Source: Paracoccaceae bacterium (GTDB lineage Bacteria > Pseudomonadota > Alphaproteobacteria > Rhodobacterales > Rhodobacteraceae). Taken from it: DNA of 64,000 nt. Shown in pieces: positions 33,758 through 42,905 of the stretch (the first letter of the stretch is position 1; every line of letters starts with the position of its first letter). The stretch is from contig VYFX01000011.1 in assembly GCA_009842205.1 (NCBI GenBank), forward strand, positions 62,001 to 126,000, given 5' to 3'. A program made the position numbers and the translations under genes. The notes under the pieces were generated by a model. It searched no databases and was not told where the DNA came from. It saw nothing but the letters and a program-made list of their open reading frames with translations.

Positions 33758-34669
33758 TCAGTCCTGGAGAATAATTCTCTTGGGGTAAAATACATGATCA
33801 ACAATATAGCCCCAGGCAATGGCGCTGTTGTTCCAAGAAACCCAAACCTCAGAGTTATTTTTAATTAGTGAGTCAGGAAATGAGGCCGGCAATCCATTTC
33901 TGATACCATTCGCTTGTGAAAGGCTGCAGGGTATTTCCGGCAAGGCATGGAAACCCAATTCCAGGGGAAGTAGCCAATCAAGCGGCTGGGTATCGGGAGT
34001 TGCTTCGGTCAGTTTGGTAAAAGGTAGGGAGTCTGAAATGTCAAATGGTCCAGACCAAAGTCTGGTCAGGTTATCCACATGAGCAAAACAACCCAGGTTT
34101 GCACCCAGATCACGGGCGATTGCACGGACATAACCACCCTTGCTGCAGTCCATTTCAAGTTCAATCTGGTTATCGGAAATCCAGCCCTTGAATTCAAGCC
34201 TTCGGACCGTAAGTGGCCGTGGTTTGATCTCGACCTCCTTACCCTTGACTGCCAATTGGTAAGCTCGCTGGCCATCTATCTTGACCGAGGAATATCGGGG
34301 AGGAGTTTGCAGGATAACACCTTTAAATTCTTTCAATCCCTCAAGAATTTGCTGTTCGGATGGGATTATGCCTGTTTGATCAATGATGGTTCCAGTTGCA
34401 TCATCGGTATCCGTAGAGGCTCCAAGGTTAACCACAAATCGATACCCCTTGAATGAATCTGTAATAAATGGAATGGTTTTGGTAGCTTCACCAAAGGCAA
34501 TTGCAAGTAAACCACTTGCCGGTTTGTCCAGAGTACCTGCATGGCCCGCTTTTTTGGATTTAAAGACCCGCTTGGCAAGATTGACCACGCTGGTTGAAGA
34601 GATTCCGGGAGGTTTGTTTACGGCAAGCCATCCGGAAATCTTTTTGTTGGAATGTTGACTTGCTGGCAT
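33758..34669 (-). CDS. truB: tRNA pseudouridine-55 synthase TruB
   Basis: This 303-residue enzyme makes pseudouridine 55 in the T-loop of tRNAs. The catalytic region is present as AGHAGTLDKPASGLL with Asp in TLDK; other signatures are GWLAVNKPPGISS at the N-terminus, GASTDTDDATG, and CSKGGYVRAIARDLG. The C-terminus shows a weak PUA-like tail. I prefer ATG 34669; a TTG at 34693 that overlaps the rbfA stop (TTGA) is an alternative. Co-transcribed with rbfA, in the usual order rbfA-truB. Confidence 0.94.
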   Translation of the reverse strand: MPASQHSNKKISGWLAVNKPPGISSTSVVNLAKRVFKSKKAGHAGTLDKPASGLLAIAFGEATKTIPFITDSFKGYRFVVNLGASTDTDDATGTIIDQTGIIPSEQQILEGLKEFKGVILQTPPRYSSVKIDGQRAYQLAVKGKEVEIKPRPLTVRRLEFKGWISDNQIELEMDCSKGGYVRAIARDLGANLGCFAHVDNLTRLWSGPFDISDSLPFTKLTEATPDTQPLDWLLPLELGFHALPEIPCSLSQANGIRNGLPASFPDSLIKNNSEVWVSWNNSAIAWGYIVDHVFYPKRIILQD

Positions 34670-34689
34670 GAAGTCGGAACCTATCGCAA

Positions 34690-35076
34690 TCAAAGATCCC
34701 GTTTAACTTCTTCGAGATTAAACAACCTTCGTGTATTGTCCATCTGATCATAAAGCGGATCGGGTACAAAGTGCAAACTGGGTGAAAACTTCAGGGTTAG
34801 TTTTTTATTCAGCTGGTGCCTGATTTCCCGCCTGTTTTCATTAAGGGTAGTAACCGTTTCCTCCATGAATTGTCCTCCAAGAGGCGATACAAAGACAGTT
34901 GCCTTTTTTAGATCCGGAGACATTCTGACCTCCCCAACCGTGATGGAAACACCCGCTACGTTTTCACCATAGGAGTCCCACTGGAAGAGAATTTCCGCCA
35001 ATCCCCGACGCACCAATTCACCAACTCGCAACTGACGTTGTGTTAGTCCACCCAATCCCTTTGTTGATTTAGCCAT
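34690..35076 (-). CDS. rbfA: Ribosome-binding factor A
   Basis: This 128-residue KH-fold protein matures the 16S rRNA 5' end in the 30S subunit. Signatures: QRQLRVGELVRRGLAEIL, ITVGEVRMSPDLKKATVFVSP, IRHQLNKKLTLKFSPSLHF and FVPDPLYD. It is divergent from dapB (90 bases between), an alphaproteobacterial arrangement, and precedes truB. It is detached from infB, which in many bacteria precedes it. Confidence 0.95.
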   Translation of the reverse strand: MAKSTKGLGGLTQRQLRVGELVRRGLAEILFQWDSYGENVAGVSITVGEVRMSPDLKKATVFVSPLGGQFMEETVTTLNENRREIRHQLNKKLTLKFSPSLHFVPDPLYDQMDNTRRLFNLEEVKRDL

Positions 35077-35166
35077 AGTTCACCCCATTTACCTTTAAAC
35101 CAAGGAAAACAAAAATGGTATATAGTTTAGAATAGTGAAAATAAAGTATTTGTGGGAGGATTGAAG

Positions 35167-35976
35167 TTGAGTTCGTTACCCAAAATTGGAATTGTTGGAG
35201 CCTCAGGGCGAATGGGACAAATGCTGATCAAGGCAATTGCTGATTCGGAAAAGATGGAATTATCCGCAGTTACGGAAATGGCTGGTCATACCTGGGTAGG
35301 TAAATCACTAATTGAAATTAATCCTGAAACCCCCCATGAGATTATGGTTCTTGATAATCCGGAAGAGGCTTTTGGGGATGTTGATGCAGTTATCGATTTC
35401 AGTTCACCGAATTCGAGTACAAATATTGCAGATTTGGCATCCAGATTGAATTTTGTTCATGTTGTCGGTACGACAGGAATTGATCGGGAGCAGGAAGCAA
35501 GCATCGTGAGATCATCAAAATCGGCTGTGATTATCAAGGCCGGCAATATGTCCATGGGTGTCAATCTTCTGGTTAAAATAACAGAAATGGTAGCTGCATC
35601 CCTTGATGCGGATTTTGATATTGAAATTGTTGAAGCCCATCACCACCACAAGGTGGATGCACCGTCAGGAACCGCTCTGATGCTTGGGGAAGCTGCAGCC
35701 AGTGGAAGAAAAGTGGACCTGTCGGATCACATGGACAAACCCAGATACGGTGCTGTTGGGGCTAGAAAAAGAGGTAACATCGGTTTTTCTGCAATCAGGG
35801 GTGGTAATATCGTGGGTGAACATGATGTCATTTTTGCAGGCAACGGTGAAAAAATAGTACTTTCCCATATTGCCACCGATCGGTCGATCTATTCATCTGG
35901 TGCTTTGAAAGCGGCGCTTTGGGGCTTGGATCAATCTCCGGGTTTGTATGACATATTTGATGTTCTTGGAATATAA
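35167..35976 (+). CDS. dapB: 4-hydroxy-tetrahydrodipicolinate reductase
   Basis: This 269-residue enzyme of lysine/diaminopimelate synthesis reduces HTPA with NAD(P)H. It shows the Rossmann motif GIVGASGRMGQM, VIDFSSPNSS, VVGTTGI, and the catalytic EAHHHHKVDAPSGTAL. The likely start is TTG 35167, because GGAGGA ends 6 bases before it; a GTG at 35152 would place the start inside that ribosome binding site. Product is used for peptidoglycan and lysine. Confidence 0.95.
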   Translation: MSSLPKIGIVGASGRMGQMLIKAIADSEKMELSAVTEMAGHTWVGKSLIEINPETPHEIMVLDNPEEAFGDVDAVIDFSSPNSSTNIADLASRLNFVHVVGTTGIDREQEASIVRSSKSAVIIKAGNMSMGVNLLVKITEMVAASLDADFDIEIVEAHHHHKVDAPSGTALMLGEAAASGRKVDLSDHMDKPRYGAVGARKRGNIGFSAIRGGNIVGEHDVIFAGNGEKIVLSHIATDRSIYSSGALKAALWGLDQSPGLYDIFDVLGI

Positions 35977-36012
35977 GAAGATTATCCCATTACATTATCA
36001 TCAGATAATATC

Positions 36013-36723
36013 ATGCAATGGCTTAAATCATTAGTATTTATTTTCCAGATGTACTTGGTAATGGCTGTAATGTCGCTGTTGTACATTCCAATGTCCCTGA
36101 TCAGCCAGGAGTGGGCTTTCAGGGGTATTAGAAACTATTGCTTTTGGATAAGGTTTTCTGCCCATTATCTTGTTGGTCTGAAAACGGAAATCAGGGGTAT
36201 GCCTCCTCAAGACGAAGTGCTGGTTTGTTCAAAACACCAGTCTTTTTTTGATATCCTGATTTTATGCAGCCTCTTGCCCAGACCCCGTTTTGTCATGAAG
36301 AAACAACTCAGAAACGCACCTATCGTGGGTTATTTTGCCAGAAAAATTGGTTGTGTTGTTGTTGACAGGGGAAAGAAGAAGCTGGCCATCAATCAGTTGA
36401 AACAGGGGGTAAACACTTCCCGTTCTGAGGATAGTCAATTGGTCATATTCCCACAAGGGACCAGAGTGGCACCCAACAAGAAAATGCCTTACAAGATAGG
36501 CGCTTATGTCATATACGAAATGCTGGATAAACCCTGTATTCCAGTTGCAACCAATGTTGGATGCTTCTGGCCCAGAAGGGCAATATTACGAAAGCCCGGT
36601 GTTGCAGTTCTGGAGTTTCTTCCACCAATTGAACAGGGTTTGTCCCAGAGAGATTTTATGCAGACAATCGAAACCGTGATTGAAGAAAACACCAACAACC
36701 TGATTGGGGAAACCTTGTCCTGA
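36013..36723 (+). CDS. plsC: 1-acyl-sn-glycerol-3-phosphate acyltransferase
   Basis: This 236-residue membrane-bound acyltransferase makes phosphatidic acid. It has an N-terminal membrane segment (about residues 6-28), the catalytic H-x4-D (KHQSFFD) and the substrate motif FPQGTR, plus the PIVGYFARKIGCVVVDRG region. It lies 36 bases after dapB and is probably co-transcribed. Confidence 0.92.
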   Translation: MQWLKSLVFIFQMYLVMAVMSLLYIPMSLISQEWAFRGIRNYCFWIRFSAHYLVGLKTEIRGMPPQDEVLVCSKHQSFFDILILCSLLPRPRFVMKKQLRNAPIVGYFARKIGCVVVDRGKKKLAINQLKQGVNTSRSEDSQLVIFPQGTRVAPNKKMPYKIGAYVIYEMLDKPCIPVATNVGCFWPRRAILRKPGVAVLEFLPPIEQGLSQRDFMQTIETVIEENTNNLIGETLS

Positions 36724-36796
36724 CTGATTTCATCCTGAGCTGGTTTTGAACCCCCAAAATCATGTTCGTTGTTCGAAATACTACTCGGGTAAAGCT

Positions 36797-38137
36797 TTAT
36801 ATTTGAAGATAACTTTCAAGGGAATCGTCCATCGCTTCAACCCATTTGGTATGGTGGGGAGGTGCCAGTACTCCGGTCATTGGAGATACGTAACCATTAT
36901 CCCTGAAGGCCATAATATCCTGTTTCTTGTGCTTTTTCCACTTGATAAATGCTTGGTCGGAAGCATCCACATCAAAACTTGGATAATCGGTTTCTGCAAT
37001 CAGTTCCCGGACATAATTCCCTTGGTATACAATTGGGCCGTAGGGATCATCAATCGCATCCTCTTCGGCAACCCTTGCATCCACATCGGCCAGCATTTGA
37101 TCTCTTCCAGGGACTTCAATGCGACCCAAAATAATATCCCTGACATACCAGGCTTGGGCATCAAACATGTTGAAGGTATACCATTGATCCTGCATGCCAA
37201 GATAGAACAATTTCGGATTATGTGCCCAGACAACCCCCTTGTAAAGGTCGGCAGTAGCCAGACGGTTCGCCGTTTTCAGTCGCAAACCCTCTTCCATAAA
37301 GGGAAAGTGATGAAGATAGCCAGTACACAAAATGATGGAATCAATTTTCTTGCTTGAACCATCCTTGAACGTTGCGGTCTTCTTTTCCACCTTGGACAGC
37401 AAGGGAACTTCCTCCCAATTATCCGGCCAGTCAAAACCTATGGGTGCCGTTCGATGGCTGACGGTCACTGACTTGCAACCATACTTCCAGCATTGCGAGC
37501 CAATATCCTCGGCAGAATAGCTGGTTCCAATGATCAGAATATCCTGATCAACGAATTCTCGTGCATCACGGAAATCATGAGCATGTAAAATACGACCGTT
37601 GAAAGTTTCAAAACCTTCGAACTCCGGTACGTTGGGTGTCGAGAAGTGCCCATTGGCAACTATTACATGGTCGAAAGTCTCATCCGTTTCAGTACCTTTA
37701 ACAAGATCTTCCGAAACGACCCTGAAGTTTCCCCCTTCTTCCGAGTATTCAACCCTCCTGACAGGAGTTCGAAAACGTATCAAATCCCTGACACCAGCCT
37801 TTTCAACCCGACCCTTGATGTAATCAAACAGAACGGCCCTGGGCGGATAGGATGCTATATTTGTTCCGAAGTGTTCCTCAAAGGTATAATCTGCAAACTC
37901 CAACCCTTCCTTGGGTCCATTTGACCATAGATAGCGGTACATGGAATTGTGAATTGGTTCACCATATTCATCAGTTCCCGTACGCCATGAATAGTTCCAA
38001 AGCCCACCCCAATCATTTTGTTTCTCAAAACAAACAATTTCAGGGATTTCAGTTCCCTTGTTCTTGGCCGATTGGAAGGCCCTAAGCTGAGCCAATCCCG
38101 AAGGCCCAGCGCCAATTATTGCTATTCGCTTCCCCAT
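36797..38137 (-). CDS. tmm: Trimethylamine monooxygenase (flavin-containing)
   Basis: This 446-residue FMO oxidises trimethylamine to trimethylamine N-oxide with NADPH and O2. It has an FAD motif at residues 9-14 (GAGPSG), the FMO fingerprint [12 protein letters not shown], an NADPH motif with [17 protein letters not shown] and the Tmm-like [32 protein letters not shown] and [16 protein letters not shown]. These match marine Tmm proteins rather than Baeyer-Villiger enzymes. ATG 38137 has GAGGAAA upstream; a TTG upstream is less likely. It is divergent from an ABC importer of the Liv type. Confidence 0.93.
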   Translation of the reverse strand: MGKRIAIIGAGPSGLAQLRAFQSAKNKGTEIPEIVCFEKQNDWGGLWNYSWRTGTDEYGEPIHNSMYRYLWSNGPKEGLEFADYTFEEHFGTNIASYPPRAVLFDYIKGRVEKAGVRDLIRFRTPVRRVEYSEEGGNFRVVSEDLVKGTETDETFDHVIVANGHFSTPNVPEFEGFETFNGRILHAHDFRDAREFVDQDILIIGTSYSAEDIGSQCWKYGCKSVTVSHRTAPIGFDWPDNWEEVPLLSKVEKKTATFKDGSSKKIDSIILCTGYLHHFPFMEEGLRLKTANRLATADLYKGVVWAHNPKLFYLGMQDQWYTFNMFDAQAWYVRDIILGRIEVPGRDQMLADVDARVAEEDAIDDPYGPIVYQGNYVRELIAETDYPSFDVDASDQAFIKWKKHKKQDIMAFRDNGYVSPMTGVLAPPHHTKWVEAMDDSLESYLQI

Positions 38138-38264
38138 TTTTCTTTCCTCAAACAAAATTAATATTCATGAAATAAATTATTTATTAGTGATTCCGGTCAT
38201 TTTTGCATTATAAATAAATTAGGTTTTCAAGTTAAGGTTTATTGGCAAAAAGGAGGAATGAAAA

Positions 38265-39551
38265 ATGAAAAACTTTTCAAGCCAGACCAAACGTGAGTTC
38301 CTGAAACGTATGGCCGCTACAATTTCAGCGGGCATGGTTATGGGTTTACCAAAGATGACTTTAGCCGCGGGAGAGACTATCAAAATAGGATTTCTGGCAC
38401 CTTTGACAGGACCCGTTGCTGCTTGGGGCAAACCCGGCTTGGACGGTTGTCAAATTTGGGCTGAAAGAATCAATGCAGCAGGTGGTATTCAGATTAATGG
38501 TGAAAGCCATCCTGTTGAGTTCATTGGATATGACAATGAATACGACCCAGCCAAGGCAAGGGCTGGTGCAAGTAAATTGGTTATAGAGGATGGAGTCAAA
38601 TTCGTCATGATGCTGGGTGGTGACACTTGGCCAGGGGCACAACCAGTTGCCGATCGTACCGGCATGCTGTTTTCCACCCTATTGCCATCGGATCTCGGTC
38701 CTGATACATCAACCTTGATCGCACCTGCGGAAGTACATCCCATCTATAATGTGACTGGTGTACAGTGGTTGGCCGAAAATCATCCGGATCTGAAATCCGC
38801 GGTCATTTGTGCACAGGATGACGCCTTGGGAATTCCCTCGGTTGCAACTTACTTGGCCGCATTCGAGGCTGCCGGCATAGCCAATGAGGATCCAATCCTT
38901 TTTGATGCTGCGACGACGGACTTTGCGCCAATTGTCTCACGGATGATTTCACTCAATACAGATATCATCTGCCTTGATACGTGTTACACCGAGTTTGTCC
39001 ATCCGCTTGTGGAGCAACTCTTTCAACAGGGATATGAGGGCACGGTAATTTCATGTACGGCTGATTTCTATCAACAGATGATTGAGAAGACTTCAGCCGA
39101 ATTCATGGAAGGGTTCATCTTCCAATTCCCGGATTTTGATGATCCCGCTCTTGAGCAGGACTTCATCAATTTTGAAGATCCGGGTGGATTCTTTGCCGAA
39201 TACAACAACAGGCATCCGGGAGAATGGGGTGCCGTCAGTTGGGAATACGCATCTATCATGGATCTCTGGAAGTGGGCTGCTGAAAAGGCAAATTCTATAG
39301 AACCTGGTGATGTTTTGACATCAATGCTGGAATCTGGTATGGGTGAGCATGCCTTTGGTACTGCCGACTGGTGGGGCAAGGATTTGTTCGGTATCGATCA
39401 GGCACTGGTTGGAAACTGGCCGGTTGTCGTCGTCAATGATGGCAAGGCCCGTATTCAGGAATACAAATGGATTCCCGGCTGGTATGAAGAGCATGGTGAA
39501 ATCCTGAAGAAGTATTTTACCGAATACAATATCATGTGGGATCAGCGATAA
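38265..39551 (+). CDS. Branched-chain-amino-acid-type ABC substrate-binding protein
   Basis: This 428-residue periplasmic binding protein of the LivK/amide family (type I SBP). The N-terminus has a Tat-like pattern, TKREFLKRMA, with Lys in place of the first Arg, then a hydrophobic segment and cleavage near LAAGE. The mature part begins IKIGFLAPLTGPVAAWGK and keeps the two-lobe fold. AAGGAGG lies before ATG 38265. First of a five-gene operon. Ligand unknown; divergence from tmm suggests a methylated amine, TMAO or related amide rather than a branched amino acid. Confidence 0.88.
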   Translation: MKNFSSQTKREFLKRMAATISAGMVMGLPKMTLAAGETIKIGFLAPLTGPVAAWGKPGLDGCQIWAERINAAGGIQINGESHPVEFIGYDNEYDPAKARAGASKLVIEDGVKFVMMLGGDTWPGAQPVADRTGMLFSTLLPSDLGPDTSTLIAPAEVHPIYNVTGVQWLAENHPDLKSAVICAQDDALGIPSVATYLAAFEAAGIANEDPILFDAATTDFAPIVSRMISLNTDIICLDTCYTEFVHPLVEQLFQQGYEGTVISCTADFYQQMIEKTSAEFMEGFIFQFPDFDDPALEQDFINFEDPGGFFAEYNNRHPGEWGAVSWEYASIMDLWKWAAEKANSIEPGDVLTSMLESGMGEHAFGTADWWGKDLFGIDQALVGNWPVVVVNDGKARIQEYKWIPGWYEEHGEILKKYFTEYNIMWDQR

Positions 39552-39559
39552 TACAGTCC

Positions 39560-39578
39560 CCAAACACGTTAAGTTTGG
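39560..39578 (+). terminator. Intercistronic hairpin between binding-protein and first permease gene
   Basis: CCAAAC (39560-39565), loop of 7, GTTTGG (39573-39578): six perfect pairs followed by only two Ts. It sits 13 bases before the livH-type start, and likely tunes expression of binding protein over permeases. Confidence 0.45.
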
Positions 39579-39590
39579 TTATCCACCCAA

Positions 39591-40460
39591 ATGATTGAGC
39601 TTTTATTGCAAACAGGGCTGAATGCCCTGTTTGCTGCTGCATATCTTTCCCTTGTCGCTGTCGGGCTTGTTCTGATATTCGGTGTGATGGGAGTAATCAA
39701 CTTCGCCCATGGTGAGCTGTTCATGCTTGGGGCCTATGTTGTTGTGGCACTCTATACCAATTTGCAGATGCCTTTCTTTCTGGTTGTGGCGATTGGGCTG
39801 ATTTTTGTTGGTCTGGTCGGCATACTCATGGAAATGACGATGTTTCACCCGTTGAAGGACAATCCATTGGGTGGCTTGGTGGCATCCATTGGTTTCCTGA
39901 TGGTAATTCAGGCCCTGATAATTCTTGGCTTTGGTGTCAGGATGGAACATGTACCTCCGGTTACCCAGGATGTGATTGTCATTTCTGAAAAGGTCCGCCT
40001 TCCTGTACAAAGACTTTTTGTCATACTTTCGGCACTGGTCTGTCTGTCTGCACTCTGGCTATTTCTGAAGCGAACCAAATTTGGCTGGGCCCTGAGAGCA
40101 AGTGCACAGGACCCAGAGGCTGCAATGCTTCAGGGTATATCAACCCGAACTGTATCCATAATTGCCCTGTTTATTGGTGCGGCACTGGCAGGTGTAGCAG
40201 GAAGTGTTGCTGCTCCGGTTATATCCATTAGCCCGGTAATTGGGCATTCGGTTATTGTCTCGGCCTTTATAGTCATCATAGTAGGTGGGATCGGTTCACT
40301 CGAAGGTGCAGTTCTGGCATCGGCTACTTATGCCTTTATCCACACAGTAATTACCACTTTTGTTGACGGGGTGATTGCCGATATTGTGGGTTTGTCCCTT
40401 ATGCTCATGGTTTTGATCATCAAACCCACGGGAATGTTCGGTACTCAGGATCGTGTCTAA
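39591..40460 (+). CDS. livH: ABC transporter permease, LivH type
   Basis: This 289-residue inner-membrane permease has about eight hydrophobic segments. LivH-like features: GVINFAHGELFMLGAYV, LGFGVRMEHVPPV, TKFGWALRASAQDPEAAMLQG and the ATPase-contact region with GVAGSVAAPV. Ends with an 8-base overlap into the livM-type gene. It is part of the importer 38265-42905. Confidence 0.9.
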   Translation: MIELLLQTGLNALFAAAYLSLVAVGLVLIFGVMGVINFAHGELFMLGAYVVVALYTNLQMPFFLVVAIGLIFVGLVGILMEMTMFHPLKDNPLGGLVASIGFLMVIQALIILGFGVRMEHVPPVTQDVIVISEKVRLPVQRLFVILSALVCLSALWLFLKRTKFGWALRASAQDPEAAMLQGISTRTVSIIALFIGAALAGVAGSVAAPVISISPVIGHSVIVSAFIVIIVGGIGSLEGAVLASATYAFIHTVITTFVDGVIADIVGLSLMLMVLIIKPTGMFGTQDRV

Positions 40461-41448
40461 ACCCAAACTATTGATCTTGTTCTCTTTCCTGCTTTTGGCA
40501 GTGATTCTCATTGTCCTACCCCATGGACTGAGCTATTCACAACGGGAAATACTTGTATTTTTAACCATTAACATCCTTGTCGTTTCTTCCTACAGATTGT
40601 TGACATTGACCGGTGAATGGTCCTTGGGACATATTGTCATGATGGGCGTCGGTGCCTATGGTTCAGCCCTCTATACCAAGGAACTGGGAGTGCCCGTACC
40701 CATCTCCATGGTTCTAGGTGCACTGACTGCCGGTATTATAGCTTGGGGATTGAGTTTCCCGCTGTTCAGGATGAAAGGGTTCTATTTTCTGATCGGGTCA
40801 TTTGCAGCTGGTGAAATCATCCGTCTTCTCTGGAAAAGGTTTCGTGACCCTTTCGGTGGCCCCAAGGGAATTAAACGAATCGACCCCTTTCCCGATATTG
40901 ATCTTGGCTTTGTACGTATCGATTTTTTTGACCCGGTGAACTACTACTATTTTGCCCTGATCATAGTGGTTCTGTGTCTTGTTATCCTGTGGCGAATCGA
41001 AAAATCGATGATTGGCCTAACCTTCCATGCTGTTCACTGGCAGGATAAACTGGCTGAGTCAACGGGTGTAAATGTTCGAGCATATCGTACTCTTGCTCTG
41101 GTGATTTCAGCAACCTTTGCAGGATTGGCAGGTACCTTATTGGCGCATTACATTGGTACCGTCAATCCCAACGTTTTTGACATAGAACAAATGGTTTTTG
41201 TACTGACCTGGGCAATTGTGGGAGGAACCACAACCATTTATGGTCCCATAATCGGGTGTATAATACTGACTGCATTAAACGAAATTGTGCTACGTGAAAT
41301 GGGATTGGAACAGGGCCGCCCCCTTGTTTACGGCCTTATATTGATTGCTTCCGTTTTGTTTATGCCAAAGGGTCTGGAGGATGTTGTAAAAAAGGTAATT
41401 GATTGGATAAAACTACATGTTCTCACGGGCAGGATCAAAAATGTCTGA
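40453..41448 (+). CDS. livM: ABC transporter permease, LivM type
   Basis: This 331-residue permease has 8-9 membrane segments. LivM-like features: LTGEWSLGHIVMMGVGAYGSA, FRMKGFYFLIGSFAAGEIIR, ISATFAGLAGTLLAHYIGTV and LTWAIVGGTTTIYGPIIG. GTG start at 40453 overlapping livH, and its stop overlaps the next gene by 8 bases, consistent with translational coupling. Confidence 0.9.
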   Translation: MSKPKLLILFSFLLLAVILIVLPHGLSYSQREILVFLTINILVVSSYRLLTLTGEWSLGHIVMMGVGAYGSALYTKELGVPVPISMVLGALTAGIIAWGLSFPLFRMKGFYFLIGSFAAGEIIRLLWKRFRDPFGGPKGIKRIDPFPDIDLGFVRIDFFDPVNYYYFALIIVVLCLVILWRIEKSMIGLTFHAVHWQDKLAESTGVNVRAYRTLALVISATFAGLAGTLLAHYIGTVNPNVFDIEQMVFVLTWAIVGGTTTIYGPIIGCIILTALNEIVLREMGLEQGRPLVYGLILIASVLFMPKGLEDVVKKVIDWIKLHVLTGRIKNV

Positions 41449-42208
41449 TATCCTGATTGTCTCGAATCTCGGCAAGCAGTTTGGAGGTATCAAGGCTGTT
41501 GATGGACTATCCTTTGCAGTCAGGGAAGGTGATATCCATGGATTGATTGGACCAAATGGTGCTGGCAAAACCACGACCTTCAACCTTGTATCAGGATTTT
41601 ACAAACCAACCCATGGTTCCGTGAAGCTTTTTGACGAAGAAATTTCCGGATTGAGAATGCACCATGTAGCCAAGAAAGGTGTAATTCGTACTTTTCAGCA
41701 CTCTACCCTCTTTGCCGAATTGACTGTTTTAGACAATGTTCTTGTTGGAACCCACATGATGTTCAAACCGAGTTTGACGGCAGCGTTCCTGGGTCGGGAG
41801 AGGCAATCGAGGGCAAAGGCAATTGGCCGTGCCAATGAAGTACTCGAATTTTTTGGTTTGCAAGCATTTGTCGACCAACTCGCTGGTGAATTGTCCCATG
41901 GTCACCAAAGGGCTTTGGGGATGGCTGTCGCCATGGCTTCTCAGCCAAAAATCCTTCTATTGGATGAACCATTCACTGGAATGAACCCCGAGGAAACCCA
42001 AACCATGATGGGTTTGATGGGCAAATTGCGAGACACCGGCATAACACTTTTGCTGGTTGAACATGACATGACTGCCATTATGGGGCTATGCGACCGGATA
42101 ACCGTAATGAATTTCGGCAAACTCCTTACCGAAGGTAAGCCTTTGGAAATTCGCAACCATCCTGATGTTATAGAGGCCTATCTGGGAAAACAGAAAAATG
42201 CTACTTGA
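41441..42208 (+). CDS. livG: ABC transporter ATP-binding protein, LivG type
   Basis: This 255-residue ATPase has Walker A GPNGAGKTT, the Q-loop RTFQHSTLF, signature ELSHGHQRALGMAVAM and Walker B ILLLDEPFTGMNPEE. The signature LSHGH replaces the more common LSYGQ; this is conservative. ATG 41441 has AGGA upstream; a longer frame is less likely. It pairs with the LivF-type ATPase. Confidence 0.92.
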   Translation: MSDILIVSNLGKQFGGIKAVDGLSFAVREGDIHGLIGPNGAGKTTTFNLVSGFYKPTHGSVKLFDEEISGLRMHHVAKKGVIRTFQHSTLFAELTVLDNVLVGTHMMFKPSLTAAFLGRERQSRAKAIGRANEVLEFFGLQAFVDQLAGELSHGHQRALGMAVAMASQPKILLLDEPFTGMNPEETQTMMGLMGKLRDTGITLLLVEHDMTAIMGLCDRITVMNFGKLLTEGKPLEIRNHPDVIEAYLGKQKNAT

Positions 42209-42905
42209 GTTAAATAACTTGGTTCTTTCCTACGGTTCAGTTCAGGTTCTGAAAGACATCTCAATGGAGGTCGATAAGGCCCAGGTGGTAACTATAATTG
42301 GTGCCAACGGTGCAGGCAAATCAACCACCTTGCGTACAATCTCGGGCTTGGCCAAACTGAAATCAGGCTCAATCACTTTTGACGGTCATCGTATCGACAC
42401 ATTACCTGCCAACAAAATCGTGGCCATGGGTATAAGCCATGTGCCAGAAGGCCGAAGAATATTCCCGGACATGACGGTTGAGGAAAACCTTCGGACCGGC
42501 GCCTTCCTGAGAAAATCCCGAAGTGAAGTCGAAGACGATCTGGAAGGCATTTATTTACAGTTTCCCATTCTCAAAAGCAGACGAACAAAAAATGCCAAGA
42601 CACTTTCTGGGGGCGAACAGCAAATGTTGGCAATCGGTCGGGCCCTGATGGCCAGACCGAGAGTGTTGCTGATGGACGAACCCTCAATGGGGCTTGCTCC
42701 CGTTATCGTTGATGAAATAAGAAAGATAATCGAACAAATAAAAGAAAACGGGGTAACCATTCTCCTCGTTGAGCAAAATGCCGAACTCGCTCTGAATCTG
42801 GCCAATTATGCCTATGTACTTGAGAACGGCAAGATTGCTCTTGAAGGTCCGGCCGAGGAACTTCATGACAATGAACAGGTCAGGACAGCCTACCTTGGCA
42901 TTTAA
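42198..42905 (+). CDS. livF: ABC transporter ATP-binding protein, LivF type
   Basis: This 235-residue ATPase has Walker A GANGAGKST, signature TLSGGEQQMLAIGRALM, Walker B VLLMDEPSMGLAP and H-loop VEQNAEL. It overlaps livG by 11 bases. The start of a further small gene lies within its last 41 bases. Confidence 0.92.
   Translation: MLLELNNLVLSYGSVQVLKDISMEVDKAQVVTIIGANGAGKSTTLRTISGLAKLKSGSITFDGHRIDTLPANKIVAMGISHVPEGRRIFPDMTVEENLRTGAFLRKSRSEVEDDLEGIYLQFPILKSRRTKNAKTLSGGEQQMLAIGRALMARPRVLLMDEPSMGLAPVIVDEIRKIIEQIKENGVTILLVEQNAELALNLANYAYVLENGKIALEGPAEELHDNEQVRTAYLGI

Noticed and set aside
36746-37357. 203-residue open frame on the plus strand
   Set aside because: It lies antisense within tmm, has no family resemblance, and is a product of the codon pattern of the real gene.
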